DNA of 25,955 bases from an uncultured Flavobacteriales bacterium (GTDB lineage Bacteria; Bacteroidota; Bacteroidia; Flavobacteriales; Crocinitomicaceae). Shown here piece after piece: positions 15,698 through 24,411 of this stretch (position 1 is its first letter; each line of letters opens with the position of its first letter). The notes beneath the pieces were generated by a model that saw only the letters and a list, made by a program, of their open reading frames with translations, ran no database searches and was not told where the DNA came from. The position numbers and the translations under genes are program-made. Location: the NCBI GenBank assembly GCA_946480815.1, contig CAMLLB010000061.1:1-25955 (forward strand). Reading direction: 5' to 3'.

Positions 15698-18214
15698 ATG
15701 GAAGCGAAATTTTCACCCCGTGTAAAAGACGTACTTAGCTTCAGTCGAGAAGAAGCTTTGCGTTTGGGGAATGACTTTATTGGGGTAGAACATTTCTTGC
15801 TTGGAATCTTGCGTGAGGGAGAGGGGAATGCCGTGCGGATCCTTACCGGATTCAACCTGGATCTTCAAAAGTTAAAAGCGGAATTAGAAAAACCATTATT
15901 GGAGGCATCAAAATCGAATTCGCCGGTCGGGGCGAATATACCTCTGGTAAAACAAGCAGAACGTTTGTTAAAAATTACATATTTGGAAGCTAAATTGTTC
16001 AAGAGCCCTATGATTGGAACCGAACATTTGTTACTTTCGATGCTAAAGGATGAAGATTCCGTAGTTTGCAGGGTGCTAAACCGCTACGGAGTAAATTATA
16101 ATACAGTTCACGAGGAATTAGAAAACATGGTCGACGAAAATAAATTACCAAGAGCAGAAATGTCATCTTCAGAAGATGATGATCAAACATTTGGAGCGAG
16201 CCAGAGAAAAGCTACTGACCCTAAATCTAAAACACCGGTTTTGGATAATTTCGGGCGTGACTTAACGAAAATGGCCGAAGCTGGAAAGCTTGATCCGATT
16301 GTAGGACGTGAAAAAGAAATTGAGCGCGTGTCTCAGATCTTGTCACGAAGAAAAAAGAATAACCCGATTTTGATCGGTGAACCGGGAGTTGGAAAAAGTG
16401 CCATTGCAGAAGGATTGGCATTGAGAATTGTCCAGCGCAAAGTTTCCCGTGTTCTTTTCAATAAACGAATTATTTCCCTGGATTTGGCTTCCATGGTTGC
16501 AGGTACAAAGTACCGCGGTCAGTTTGAAGAGCGTATGAAGGCAGTAATGTCTGAAATCGAGAAGAATCCGGATATCATTTTGTTTATCGACGAGATCCAT
16601 ACCATTATCGGTGCGGGCGGAGCAAGTGGTTCACTGGATGCTTCAAACATGTTCAAGCCGGCTTTGGCACGTGGCGAAATGCAGGCAATCGGTGCTACCA
16701 CGTTGGATGAATACAGACAGTACATTGAAAAGGATGGTGCTTTAGAGCGTCGTTTCCAAAAGGTATTGATCGAACCCACAAGCATTGACGAAACGATCCA
16801 GATCCTGAATAATATTAAGGAGCGTTACGAAGATCACCACATGGTTACTTACACCGATGAAGCGCTTGCTGCTTGTGTGAAATTGACTGAGCGTTATATT
16901 ACGGACCGTCATTTACCGGATAAGGCAATTGATGCGCTGGATGAAGTTGGTTCACGCGTTCACATTACAAACATCAATGTTCCGCAGGATATTATTGATA
17001 TCGAACAGGAAATTGAAGAGTTGAAGGACCAAAAAAATGAGGTGATCAAGTCTCAGCAATACGAAAAAGCTGCTGAATTACGTGATTCCGAACGCAAACT
17101 TCAGGACCGTTTGGAAGAGGCTAAAAAACGTTGGGAAGAGGATTCCAAGGCGAAAAGAGTTGTGGTAACGGAAGAAGATGTTGCGGAAGTTGTTTCCATG
17201 ATGTGCGGAATTCCTGTGACACGTGTCGCTCAAACCGAGATGGGTAAATTGGCTACAATGGCTGATGAACTTCAGGGGAAAGTGATCGGTCAGGATGAAG
17301 CGGTTGAAAAAGTGGTGAAAGCGATTCAACGAAACAGAGCCGGATTGAAGGACCCGAATAAACCGATCGGTTCGTTCTTCTTCTTAGGGCCAACAGGTGT
17401 CGGTAAAACTCAACTTGCAAAGGTTTTGGCGAAATACCTTTTTGACACGGAAGATGCATTGATCCGGATTGATATGTCGGAATACATGGAAAAATTCTCG
17501 ATTTCCCGTTTAGTCGGAGCGCCTCCGGGATACGTTGGATATGAAGAAGGTGGACAGTTGACTGAAAAAGTAAGACGTAAGCCTTATTCCATCATTTTGT
17601 TGGATGAGATCGAGAAAGCACACCCGGATGTATTCAATTTATTGCTTCAGGTATTGGATGACGGACACATGACGGATGGTTTGGGTCGTAAGATCGACTT
17701 TAAAAATACCATTTTGATTATGACATCAAATATCGGTGCGCGTCAGTTGGCAGATTTTGGAACTGGAGTAGGTTTCGGAACGAAGTCTCAAACAGAACAG
17801 CGTGATGACAATGCGAAAATTGTTATCCAGAACGCATTGAGAAAAGCATTTGCTCCGGAATTCCTGAACCGTATTGATGATATGATCATTTTCCATTCAT
17901 TGACCAGAGAAAGTATCCACAAGATCATTGACCTGGAATTGGTGAAATTATTCGATCGTATTGCTGTATTGGGATACCATGCTTCGATGACGGAAAAAGC
18001 GAAGGATTTCATTGTAGACAAAGGATACGATGAGAAATTTGGAGCAAGACCGCTGAAAAGAGCAATCCAAAAATATATTGAAGATCCGTTGGCAGAAGAG
18101 ATTATCAAAGCAAATCTGCATGAAGGAGATACAATTGTATTGGATATTGATGAAGCAAATACAGGCTTGAAAATTTCCATTGAAAAAGGAAAAACGAAAG
18201 CTGCGAAAAAATAG
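15698..18214 (+). CDS. clpC: ATP-dependent Clp protease ATPase subunit ClpC
   Basis: The 838-residue Hsp100 unfoldase has the ClpC order: double Clp-N repeat ([20 protein letters not shown], later [13 protein letters not shown]), first AAA+ module with Walker A GEPGVGKS (227-234) and Walker [10 protein letters not shown], a coiled middle region with a UVR-type motif ([20 protein letters not shown]), and a second AAA+ module with GPTGVGKT (564-571) and [15 protein letters not shown]. The ClpP-docking tripeptide is present as VGF (691-693), so it should feed substrates to ClpP. The middle UVR segment separates it from ClpA and ClpB. It is monocistronic, with its own promoter and a perfect palindrome after the stop. 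Confidence 0.97.
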   Translation: MEAKFSPRVKDVLSFSREEALRLGNDFIGVEHFLLGILREGEGNAVRILTGFNLDLQKLKAELEKPLLEASKSNSPVGANIPLVKQAERLLKITYLEAKLFKSPMIGTEHLLLSMLKDEDSVVCRVLNRYGVNYNTVHEELENMVDENKLPRAEMSSSEDDDQTFGASQRKATDPKSKTPVLDNFGRDLTKMAEAGKLDPIVGREKEIERVSQILSRRKKNNPILIGEPGVGKSAIAEGLALRIVQRKVSRVLFNKRIISLDLASMVAGTKYRGQFEERMKAVMSEIEKNPDIILFIDEIHTIIGAGGASGSLDASNMFKPALARGEMQAIGATTLDEYRQYIEKDGALERRFQKVLIEPTSIDETIQILNNIKERYEDHHMVTYTDEALAACVKLTERYITDRHLPDKAIDALDEVGSRVHITNINVPQDIIDIEQEIEELKDQKNEVIKSQQYEKAAELRDSERKLQDRLEEAKKRWEEDSKAKRVVVTEEDVAEVVSMMCGIPVTRVAQTEMGKLATMADELQGKVIGQDEAVEKVVKAIQRNRAGLKDPNKPIGSFFFLGPTGVGKTQLAKVLAKYLFDTEDALIRIDMSEYMEKFSISRLVGAPPGYVGYEEGGQLTEKVRRKPYSIILLDEIEKAHPDVFNLLLQVLDDGHMTDGLGRKIDFKNTILIMTSNIGARQLADFGTGVGFGTKSQTEQRDDNAKIVIQNALRKAFAPEFLNRIDDMIIFHSLTRESIHKIIDLELVKLFDRIAVLGYHASMTEKAKDFIVDKGYDEKFGARPLKRAIQKYIEDPLAEEIIKANLHEGDTIVLDIDEANTGLKISIEKGKTKAAKK

Positions 18215-18229
18215 ACAGAAATCCTGTTG

Positions 18230-18269
18230 AACAAAGGAGGGGCGCGATTAATCGCGCCCCTCCTTTGTT
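18230..18269. terminator. Perfect 40-base palindrome after clpC
   Basis: Bases 18230-18249 are the exact reverse complement of 18250-18269, giving 20-base arms with no spacer. The core is AGGGGCGCG/CGCGCCCCT. The following tract is only mildly T-rich. It most likely ends clpC transcription, and its right arm also contains the -33 box of the next gene. Confidence 0.8.
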
Positions 18270-18294
18270 ATTGATATTACCATTTTTATCTTTG
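18264..18294 (+). promoter_or_regulatory. Promoter (-33 TTTG, -7 TATCTTTG), predicted leaderless
   Basis: TTTG at 18264-18267 and TATCTTTG at 18287-18294 are 19 bases apart, fitting the Bacteroidetes -33/-7 layout. The -7 box ends four bases before the ATG at 18299. The -33 box lies inside the clpC palindrome. Confidence 0.65.
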
Positions 18295-18298
18295 GAAT

Positions 18299-19162
18299 AT
18301 GAAATTCAGATTAACATTCTTATTGTCTTTTGGTTTTTCTGCCCTGGCATTCAGCTATGTAGAAATGACACGTGTTGATGCGCGTATTTTTATTGCGAAT
18401 CCCGAAACTGATTTTGCCAAAATTCAAATCCGGAATGAAGCACTCAAGGCCAAAATGGTGGAATTCCTCTTCAATAATGATTTAATCGATCATATAGGAA
18501 CAAAAGCATATGATACCGAAGCCTTGTTTGTAAATTACTACAAACAATTCGGGCCTTTGTACCAATTGATTGATCTGAATAACGATAAAATTCCGGAATT
18601 GATTTTCAATGGCTACAGTACCGAGGAAAGGGAAAAAGAACAACTGCAGATTTTTATGACCGTAAAAGGAGAACCTGTTTCAGTGTATAATGGAATGGGG
18701 CACTTACTGGCTTATAAAATTCATCCGAATACAAAGGAAATCTTATTGTATCATCATCAGTATCCTTGTTGTGAAAACGCGTCGCATAATTTGAATCGTT
18801 TGCGTTTGGTAGATAATAAAATGGTATTGATTAAACGCTATTTTATCGGTCGTGATACGGGCATGTTGGGGCGTTTCTTTCCGGAGAAATCTGATTTTTC
18901 AGGGAAATTCTACTATACAAAATCGAAAACGAGTTTGCATTGGTCTCCGGAAGAAATCAATAAGGGAGCCTGGCCCCGAAGATCTGAAAAAAATATAATT
19001 GCCTCTTATCCGGATTCGACCGCTTATTCTGTTTTGGCAGAAAAAGGGAAATGGCGATTTGTGATCATGCATGGAACACCGGTACTGGAAGAGAACCGGG
19101 TGATTAATCCTGCCAACTTTTCGAATACCTGGATCTATGGTTGGATTAAAAAAGACTCATGA
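18299..19162 (+). CDS. Exported hypothetical protein with a Ca-loop-like motif
   Basis: I do not recognise this 287-residue protein. It has an N-terminal signal-like segment (MKFRLTFLLSFGFSALAFSY). Residues around 95-105 read IDLNNDKIPELIF, which resembles the D-x-N-x-D calcium loop found in VCBS/FG-GAP and dockerin-like proteins, where such a loop precedes a hydrophobic strand. Two adjacent cysteines occur in YPCCENASH. There is no C-terminal sorting domain, so it is probably periplasmic or outer-membrane associated. It is a single gene with its own leaderless-type promoter and is followed by two stacked hairpins. Function unknown. Confidence 0.8.
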   Translation: MKFRLTFLLSFGFSALAFSYVEMTRVDARIFIANPETDFAKIQIRNEALKAKMVEFLFNNDLIDHIGTKAYDTEALFVNYYKQFGPLYQLIDLNNDKIPELIFNGYSTEEREKEQLQIFMTVKGEPVSVYNGMGHLLAYKIHPNTKEILLYHHQYPCCENASHNLNRLRLVDNKMVLIKRYFIGRDTGMLGRFFPEKSDFSGKFYYTKSKTSLHWSPEEINKGAWPRRSEKNIIASYPDSTAYSVLAEKGKWRFVIMHGTPVLEENRVINPANFSNTWIYGWIKKDS

Positions 19163-19164
19163 AA

Positions 19165-19212
19165 AAACCGAACCATTATCAGAACACTGCATCCTGATAA
19201 CAATTCGGCTTT
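19165..19212 (+). terminator. First hairpin after the 18299 gene
   Basis: TTATCAG (19176-19182) pairs with CTGATAA (19194-19200), extended outward by ACCGAA against TTCGG and A/T pairs, and followed by a T-rich stretch. It starts three bases after the stop codon. Confidence 0.7.
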
Positions 19213-19218
19213 CTCTTG

Positions 19219-19267
19219 AACAAGTAGGGACGTGATCCACTGCGATGGACGTTGCTACTTGTTTTTT
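19219..19267. terminator. Second hairpin, GTAGGGACG type
   Basis: AACAAGTAG (19219-19227) pairs with CTACTTGTT (19255-19263), with a partly matched ACGT inside and a run of six T to 19267. The left arm's GTAGGGAC can alternatively pair with GTCCCTAC at 19276-19283. It lies between convergent genes and could end either. Confidence 0.7.
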
Positions 19268-19289
19268 ATAATAGTGTCCCTACCTGCCT

Positions 19290-19676
19290 TTAATTTGTAT
19301 CTGTCAACCTCCAGTTTTGAACAAGTTGATGATGTTTGTTCTGGAAGATGGTCATTAGTTTGTCGGAGTCAGAATCTTTCCCCGGAACTCGTTTCTCAAT
19401 GGACCTGAACGTTTGTTGAATAATCTCCAAAATGTCCGATTCCATTAATATTTCCGAAGTGCTGGTGTCAAAACCATAACTTCTGTATACCTCAATAATT
19501 TTATTGCGGTCACTGAGTTCTTGTGGTAGCAGGATACTCTTTTTAGATAGTTCATTGAAGAAAGGCAGCAACTTTGCACTCAATTCAATAAAATGCCTCA
19601 AAACAATGGTAGCTTCATTAATTTGCTGAATTGCAGAGGTCTGAATAAAGCGTTTTTTAGCGAGTTTGTTTTCCAT
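19290..19676 (-). CDS. Small hypothetical helical protein
   Basis: This 128-residue product is not recognised. It has no signal peptide, no membrane segment and no cysteines. It is rich in Lys, Glu, Ile and Leu and looks mostly helical (for example NEATIVLRHFIELSAKLLPFF and SDILEIIQQTFRSIEKR). Codon use resembles its neighbours. It stands alone between strong hairpins, on the minus strand. A one-mismatch -7 box (TATTTATG) lies shortly upstream. The ORF is convincing by length and composition, but I can give no function. Confidence 0.65.
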   Translation of the reverse strand: MENKLAKKRFIQTSAIQQINEATIVLRHFIELSAKLLPFFNELSKKSILLPQELSDRNKIIEVYRSYGFDTSTSEILMESDILEIIQQTFRSIEKRVPGKDSDSDKLMTIFQNKHHQLVQNWRLTDTN

Positions 19677-19752
19677 GACATTTTGTTTTGTCGTTTCATA
19701 AATAAGACGACAGGCACTATAAATGGTTGGATTTAGAAAATAGTCTTTGATT

Positions 19753-19786
19753 AAACTCCCAATCTCATTGATTGAAAGGAGTTTTT
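19753..19786. other. Orphan terminator-like hairpin upstream of folD
   Basis: AAACTCC (19753-19759) pairs with GGAGTTT (19778-19784), with a nested CAATC (19760-19764)/GATTG (19770-19774) stem, then a short T-run on the plus strand. No plus-strand gene lies between 19162 and here, so it has no obvious client gene. Confidence 0.55.
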
Positions 19787-19886
19787 ATGTGATTATTTTA
19801 TTGCCTGATCAATTATTATTTATAAAATTTCACAAATGATTCCGGTTTGAATTGAAATTATAGTGCAACTAAATCGATGTAAGCTT

Positions 19887-19894
19887 TATATTTG
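19887..19894 (+). promoter_or_regulatory. Bacteroidetes -7 box for folD
   Basis: TATATTTG fully matches TAnnTTTG and ends 15 bases before the ATG at 19910, predicting a very short leader without a Shine-Dalgarno sequence. It also shows that the in-frame TTG at 19892 is promoter sequence, not a start. Confidence 0.65.
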
Positions 19895-19909
19895 CAAAAA
19901 AATCACAAC

Positions 19910-20788
19910 ATGCAGATATTAAGTGGTAAGGACGCTTCCGAGATCATCAAAAAAGAATTGGCCATTCAGGTGGCCGAACGTAAAGCCGCAGGAAAGAAAA
20001 TTCCTCATTTGGCAGCAATTCTTGTCGGAAAGGACGGTGGTTCAGTTACTTATGTCAATAATAAATTGAAAGCATGTGAAGAAATTGGTTTTGAAAGTAC
20101 CTTGATCCGTTATGACGATTCGATTACTGAAGAAACACTTTTAAAGAAGATCCAATCCCTGAATGAGGATAAAAGTATTGATGGATATATAGTTCAGCTT
20201 CCGCTTCCTCCACATATTGATGAAATGAAAGTAACCTTGTCCATTGATCCGAAAAAAGATGTGGACGGTTTTCATCCGATCAACGTTGGAAATATGATGT
20301 TGAATATTCCGGGCTTTGTTCCTGCTACACCGGCTGGAATTGTGGAATTGATGCGTCGTTATAAAATTCAGACTGCCGGAAAAAATTGTGTGGTTGTCGG
20401 AAGAAGTAATATCGTAGGAACTCCTTTAAGCCTCTTGCTTGGTAAGAATACAGATCCAGGAAATTGTACGGTAACACTTGTTCATTCCAAATCGGAAAAT
20501 ATCAAGGAAATTTGTTCTCAGGCTGATATTTTGGTTGCAGCAGTTGGAATTCCGGGATTCATAACAGCAGATATGGTGAAAGAAGGAGCTGTTGTTATTG
20601 ACGTTGGAACAACACGTATTGAAGATGCTACAAGAGAAAGAGGCTGGAGATTGGCAGGTGATGTCGATTTCAAAGAAGTTGCACCAAAAACATCTGCGAT
20701 AACTCCGGTTCCCGGTGGAGTAGGTCCAATGACCATTGCTTCTTTGATGATCAATACCTTGAAGGCAATGGAATTGAAAGGAAAATGA
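19910..20788 (+). CDS. folD: Bifunctional methylene-THF dehydrogenase/methenyl-THF cyclohydrolase FolD
   Basis: The product of 292 residues carries all FolD signatures: the catalytic lysine in [15 protein letters not shown], the substrate-site [27 protein letters not shown], the NADP-binding [20 protein letters not shown] and the C-terminal [16 protein letters not shown]. It interconverts 5,10-methylene-, 5,10-methenyl- and 10-formyl-tetrahydrofolate in the cytoplasm, supplying one-carbon units for purines and formyl-Met. Start chosen at the ATG following the promoter box ([13 protein letters not shown]). It is monocistronic and closed by a strong terminator. Confidence 0.97.
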   Translation: MQILSGKDASEIIKKELAIQVAERKAAGKKIPHLAAILVGKDGGSVTYVNNKLKACEEIGFESTLIRYDDSITEETLLKKIQSLNEDKSIDGYIVQLPLPPHIDEMKVTLSIDPKKDVDGFHPINVGNMMLNIPGFVPATPAGIVELMRRYKIQTAGKNCVVVGRSNIVGTPLSLLLGKNTDPGNCTVTLVHSKSENIKEICSQADILVAAVGIPGFITADMVKEGAVVIDVGTTRIEDATRERGWRLAGDVDFKEVAPKTSAITPVPGGVGPMTIASLMINTLKAMELKGK

Positions 20789-20817
20789 AAGAAGTAAGCT
20801 TTAGATGATAAACAGAT

Positions 20818-20854
20818 AAAAGTAGGGGCGGAAAATTTTTCCGCCCCTACTTTT
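20818..20854 (+). terminator. folD terminator, GTAGGGGCG type
   Basis: Arms 20818-20835 and 20837-20854 pair over 18 bases with a one-base loop and are followed by another T. The AGTAGGGGCGG core resembles the palindrome at 18230-18269. Confidence 0.88.
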
Positions 20855-20945
20855 TATAACCTTCCAAATTATTTGCATGATCAATAATTGATCCTGTAGT
20901 TTGGATTTTTTTAACTAACTTTCCGCACTTAAACTAAACTTAATT

Positions 20946-22709
20946 ATGAATTTTAAACTTACCTCGCTAATCTTATTGATTAGCCTATTCACTGTTAGTG
21001 CCAAAGCGCAGGCACCGATTCCGGAATTACTTTACTATCGGTTTAATGGAAGTGGAAACATTGTTTTGAATGAAGCGTCTTTAGTTACCAGTGCAACAGA
21101 TACCGCATACATCATGGGTGGAATGACTCAGGGACCAAGCGGACAATGTGGTAATGCTCTAATCGGAACAGGTGCGAGCAGCACAAACGATTATGTAAAT
21201 ACAGGTTGGGTAACGAATCTCGACGGAACCTCATGGACCATTTCTTTTTGGACAAATAATGTGCCTTCTACCACAACTACCATGTATATATTAGGCGATG
21301 TCAATGCCGGAGGACTTCGTGTTTTTACCGGTGGTGTTGCCGGTGCAGGGAATTGGATCCTGAGAGGTGGTTTCACAGATGTATTAGCAAATGGTGGAGC
21401 TGCTACCGGGCCAACACTCACCACTTTTGTTTACGATATGCCAAATAATCAGATCAGATCATATGTAAATGGGGTATTGATAAGTACTGTAGCTCAAACA
21501 ACAGTTAGTATAAATGGTCCGGGACCATTCAAAGTTGGGGGATATTCATCAAGTACGAACCTCCCTTCAGGTTCATTTATGGATGAATTCCGTCTTTATA
21601 ACCGTGCATTGTCACTGGCAGAAATTCAATCATTGCTGATCAGCGGAACAACAAGTAGTTTCAGTGTTACAGCTTGTGGATCATACACCGTTCCAAGTAA
21701 TGGTGAGACCTATACTACATCCGGAATCTATATGGATACCATTCCTAATGCAAACGGCTGTGATAGTATTATGACAATTGATCTGACGATTCTTTCCCCA
21801 AGTTTCAATACGATTTCGGAGGTTGTTTGTGACAGTTATACCAGTCCGAGTGGAAACTATAACTGGATGGTATCGGGTACTTATACGGATACTTTGACAA
21901 ATGCAGTTGGTTGTGATAGTATCATTACGGTTAATCTTACGGTAAATCAATCAACTTTTGACAGCATTGTTGAATTTGCATGCGGAAGTTATACGGCACC
22001 TGATGGCTCAATCCATACAACAAGTGATACGTTGAATGTGGTTATTCCCAATGCGAGTGGCTGCGATAGTTTGATCCATATTGATCTGACTGTTTCGCAG
22101 CCAACGACCGGAAGTATTACTGAAACAGCTTGTAATTCCTATACTGCTCCGGATGGATCGGTTTATACTTCCAATGGGGTGTATACTGCAATTGTAACCA
22201 ATGCGGCCGGCTGTGATAGTACGATTACCATTAATCTTACCATCGAACAAATCGATACCACCGTTTCCTATGCAAGTGGAATATTGACTGCGAATCAAAG
22301 CGGTGTTTCTTATCAATGGATAGATTGTAGTACGATGAATCCAATTGCGGGAGAAACAAGCCAGTCGTTTACTCCTTCAAGTAACGGAAATTATGCTGTT
22401 AACCTGAGCGGAACGATTTGCGATCTGAATTCCGACTGCTATGACGTTTCAGACCTGGGATTGGATGAATTCAATCAATTGAATTTGGTTTTATTTCCAA
22501 ATCCGGTTAGTGATGAATTGAATATTGTAAATAATTCTGGTGAAGAGTTGGTTCTTGAGCTGTATGATAATACAGGTAAATTACTTCAAACGATTGTTAG
22601 TTCAGAAACAAATTCAGCAATCGGAATGCGGGATAAGTCAGCGGGTATTTACCAATTAAAAGCAAAAAGCAAGTTTGCCGGACGAACATTTAAGATCATT
22701 CGCAACTAG
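20946..22709 (+). CDS. T9SS cargo protein with LamG-like domain and four Cys repeats
   Basis: The 587-residue precursor has a signal peptide (MNFKLTSLILLISLFTVSAKA). A concanavalin/LamG-like domain follows (about residues 25-235: ELLYYRFNGSGN, SWTISFWTNN, then FMDEFRLYNRALSLAEIQSLL, the classic LamG_3 ending). Four tandem repeats of about 51 residues begin at C244, C295, C346 and C396. After an Ig-like spacer (SYQWIDCSTMNPIAG) the protein ends with a type IX sorting domain (LVLFPNPVSDELNIVNNSG, final FKIIRN). It should be exported by the T9SS and attached or released; LamG domains often bind sugars. No catalytic residues are evident. A near-consensus -7 box (TAACTTTC) lies at 20916-20923. Confidence 0.9.
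   Translation: MNFKLTSLILLISLFTVSAKAQAPIPELLYYRFNGSGNIVLNEASLVTSATDTAYIMGGMTQGPSGQCGNALIGTGASSTNDYVNTGWVTNLDGTSWTISFWTNNVPSTTTTMYILGDVNAGGLRVFTGGVAGAGNWILRGGFTDVLANGGAATGPTLTTFVYDMPNNQIRSYVNGVLISTVAQTTVSINGPGPFKVGGYSSSTNLPSGSFMDEFRLYNRALSLAEIQSLLISGTTSSFSVTACGSYTVPSNGETYTTSGIYMDTIPNANGCDSIMTIDLTILSPSFNTISEVVCDSYTSPSGNYNWMVSGTYTDTLTNAVGCDSIITVNLTVNQSTFDSIVEFACGSYTAPDGSIHTTSDTLNVVIPNASGCDSLIHIDLTVSQPTTGSITETACNSYTAPDGSVYTSNGVYTAIVTNAAGCDSTITINLTIEQIDTTVSYASGILTANQSGVSYQWIDCSTMNPIAGETSQSFTPSSNGNYAVNLSGTICDLNSDCYDVSDLGLDEFNQLNLVLFPNPVSDELNIVNNSGEELVLELYDNTGKLLQTIVSSETNSAIGMRDKSAGIYQLKAKSKFAGRTFKIIRN
21675..22283 (+). repeat. Four in-frame 153-base repeats (CxSYTxP...GCDS)
   Basis: Units start at 21675, 21828, 21981 and 22131. 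Each encodes a Cys-x-Ser-Tyr-Thr opening and an Asn-Ala-x-Gly-Cys-Asp-Ser near the middle, then a beta-strand ending I-x-L-T. The two conserved cysteines per unit could form a disulfide. Bases are well diverged between units. Confidence 0.88.
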
Positions 22710-22735
22710 AAAATAAAAACGGTTACAGTTATTTT

Positions 22736-22784
22736 GAGCCTGTTTAAATTACCTGGTAAAAGGGTAATTTGGACAGGCTCTTAT
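22736..22784 (+). terminator. Long hairpin terminator after the LamG protein
   Basis: Arms 22736-22753 and 22763-22780 pair over 18 positions (two G-T pairs) around an 8-9-base loop, followed by TTATTCGTTT. It can also serve the convergent minus-strand gene. Confidence 0.85.
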
Positions 22785-22851
22785 TCGTTTCAGGAATTAA
22801 TGTTGAGAGACAATTATTTAGATCGGAGTTCCAAATAAAGATGTTGCTTTG

Positions 22852-24345
22852 TTATAAACGCTCCAAAGGTGTTTTTACCCCATCAACCAGGGAATAACAA
22901 GCCAGCTTGTCTTTAAATACGGAAGATTTGAACAGGGATCGGTTCAACAGCATTCTCACACATTCCTGGATACCTTCTGCAATGGAAGGATGTGGATGAA
23001 CCAATTCTGCAATGACATGAATAGGAAGTCCAAGTTTCATAATCAGACCGATCGTTTGAATGGCAGTGGAAGCATGTTCACCAACAGCACGCATTCCAAG
23101 AACTTTCATATCGCTGTCATTTGTGACAATAATTTTGAAAAAACCTTCCGTTTTTCGCATGGCAATTGCCCGTGCAATTACGGAGTAATCAATTTTCACA
23201 ACTTTTATCGGGATATTCTTTTCAATGCATTGAGCTTCGTTCATTCCTACGGCTGCAACTTCCGGCTGAAGGAACATGATCGTGCATACGTTGTCATAGC
23301 TTAAGCGTTCGCGAATAGTTCCAAAAGCTCTTTCAACCGCATGACGGGCTTCAATTTCTCCCATGTTTACCAGTGCAATTCTTCCCGAAACATCTCCGAC
23401 TGCATAAATATGTGGAACATTGGTCACCGTATCATCGTCACCGATATGTTGTCCGCGCTTAGACATTAAAACACCTGCATTTTCCATTTTCAGGTTCTCA
23501 ATGTTTGGAACACGGCCAATTGAAAGCAATGCTTTTTCAACCCGGATAACTTCTCGTGATCCATCCGGGTAACTCAGTTCGTATTCTACTTCCGTACCCA
23601 GATTTTCCAGTCGTTCCAATTGAGCATTATGGTGAATGGTAACTCCTTTTTCTTCCAGGTTTTCACTTACAATAGTGGAAATATCCGTATCCTCAAAAGG
23701 AAGGATCCGATCGGCACGGTCAATCAGGTATACTTTTGTTTTTCCGAAATTGGAAAAGATCGTGGCATATTCACAACCAATAACACCGGCCCCGACAATT
23801 ACGAGACTTTTAGGATAATCTGTCAGGTTTTCAATCCCGTCGCTGGTTAGGATGGTTTGTTCGTCAACGTTTACGTCCTGCATTTTTCGTGGTCGACTTC
23901 CGCTGGCAATAATGATATTTTCTCCATATACGACTGTTCTGTCACCATCATTTTGAACGATTTCCACTTCATTGGGGGAAATAAAGCTTGCATTACCTCT
24001 CTGATAAGACAATAACTTATTCATCGTTTCAGTCTGCAAAAGCTTTAAGTGGCAGGAATACTGAAACTTACGTTCAAATACCGCTTCATCAACCGTTGCC
24101 ATCACATCATCCCATGAAAGGTAGAATTGGTTCCTTCCTTTACTGTTGATCGTATCATTTACTGAAGCAACTTTTTGGGAAATTTCCCACAATGTTTTGG
24201 ATGATAAAGCGCCATTATAAACTCCGGCACCACCTACACGGTCCTTCTCAATTAAGCATACGCGTTTACCGTAATCGATTCCGCGCATTGCTGCCGCGTA
24301 ACCTGCAGGTCCACCACCGATGACAACTAAATCAAATTTTTCCAT
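22852..24345 (-). CDS. Lipoamide-dehydrogenase-like flavoprotein lacking the redox disulfide
   Basis: The 497-residue product has the full architecture of FAD/NAD pyridine-nucleotide oxidoreductases. It shows the FAD-binding DLVVIGGGPAGYAAAMRG (residues 5-22), a second Rossmann motif VIVGAGVIGCEYATIFSNFG, the FAD-binding HIYAVGDVSGRIALVNM and the C-terminal dimerisation domain with the His-Glu pair in HPHPSIAE (H452, E457). The segment normally reading GGTCLNVGCIPSK reads GGAGVYNGALSSK (38-50), so both redox cysteines are replaced (G41 and A46). Dithiol substrates are therefore unlikely; NAD(P)H transhydrogenase (SthA-like) or quinone/other acceptor reduction is more plausible. It is divergent from the CxxCxxCC gene with a 66-base shared control region. 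Confidence 0.88.
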   Translation of the reverse strand: MEKFDLVVIGGGPAGYAAAMRGIDYGKRVCLIEKDRVGGAGVYNGALSSKTLWEISQKVASVNDTINSKGRNQFYLSWDDVMATVDEAVFERKFQYSCHLKLLQTETMNKLLSYQRGNASFISPNEVEIVQNDGDRTVVYGENIIIASGSRPRKMQDVNVDEQTILTSDGIENLTDYPKSLVIVGAGVIGCEYATIFSNFGKTKVYLIDRADRILPFEDTDISTIVSENLEEKGVTIHHNAQLERLENLGTEVEYELSYPDGSREVIRVEKALLSIGRVPNIENLKMENAGVLMSKRGQHIGDDDTVTNVPHIYAVGDVSGRIALVNMGEIEARHAVERAFGTIRERLSYDNVCTIMFLQPEVAAVGMNEAQCIEKNIPIKVVKIDYSVIARAIAMRKTEGFFKIIVTNDSDMKVLGMRAVGEHASTAIQTIGLIMKLGLPIHVIAELVHPHPSIAEGIQECVRMLLNRSLFKSSVFKDKLACYSLVDGVKTPLERL

Positions 24346-24358
24346 AAGTCTCTTGGAC

Positions 24359-24366
24359 TAAAATTA
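24359..24366 (-). promoter_or_regulatory. Possible -7 box for the flavoprotein
   Basis: Minus-strand TAATTTTA differs from TAnnTTTG at the last base and ends 13 bases before the ATG at 24345. Confidence 0.3.
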
Positions 24367-24399
24367 AACAATACTTTAAAATTCAGCATCTCTTTCTAT

Positions 24400-24407
24400 T
24401 AATTTTG
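24400..24407 (+). promoter_or_regulatory. Bacteroidetes -7 box, predicted leaderless start
   Basis: TAATTTTG matches TAnnTTTG and ends exactly four bases before the ATG at 24412. A weak TTTA at 24375-24378 lies near the -33 position. Confidence 0.55.
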
Positions 24408-24411
24408 TCAG

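Noticed and set aside
17788..18234. 148-codon minus-strand ORF opposite the clpC 3' end
   Set aside because: The plus-strand frame is unambiguous ClpC; the antisense frame is a by-product and runs into the terminator palindrome.
19892..19909. TTG start adding six residues to FolD
   Set aside because: The TTG is part of the TATATTTG promoter box; the ATG at 19910 gives the normal FolD N-terminus.
21675..22283. CRISPR-like array
   Set aside because: The 153-base period is an in-frame protein repeat with diverged bases; there are no short identical repeats with unique spacers and no cas genes.
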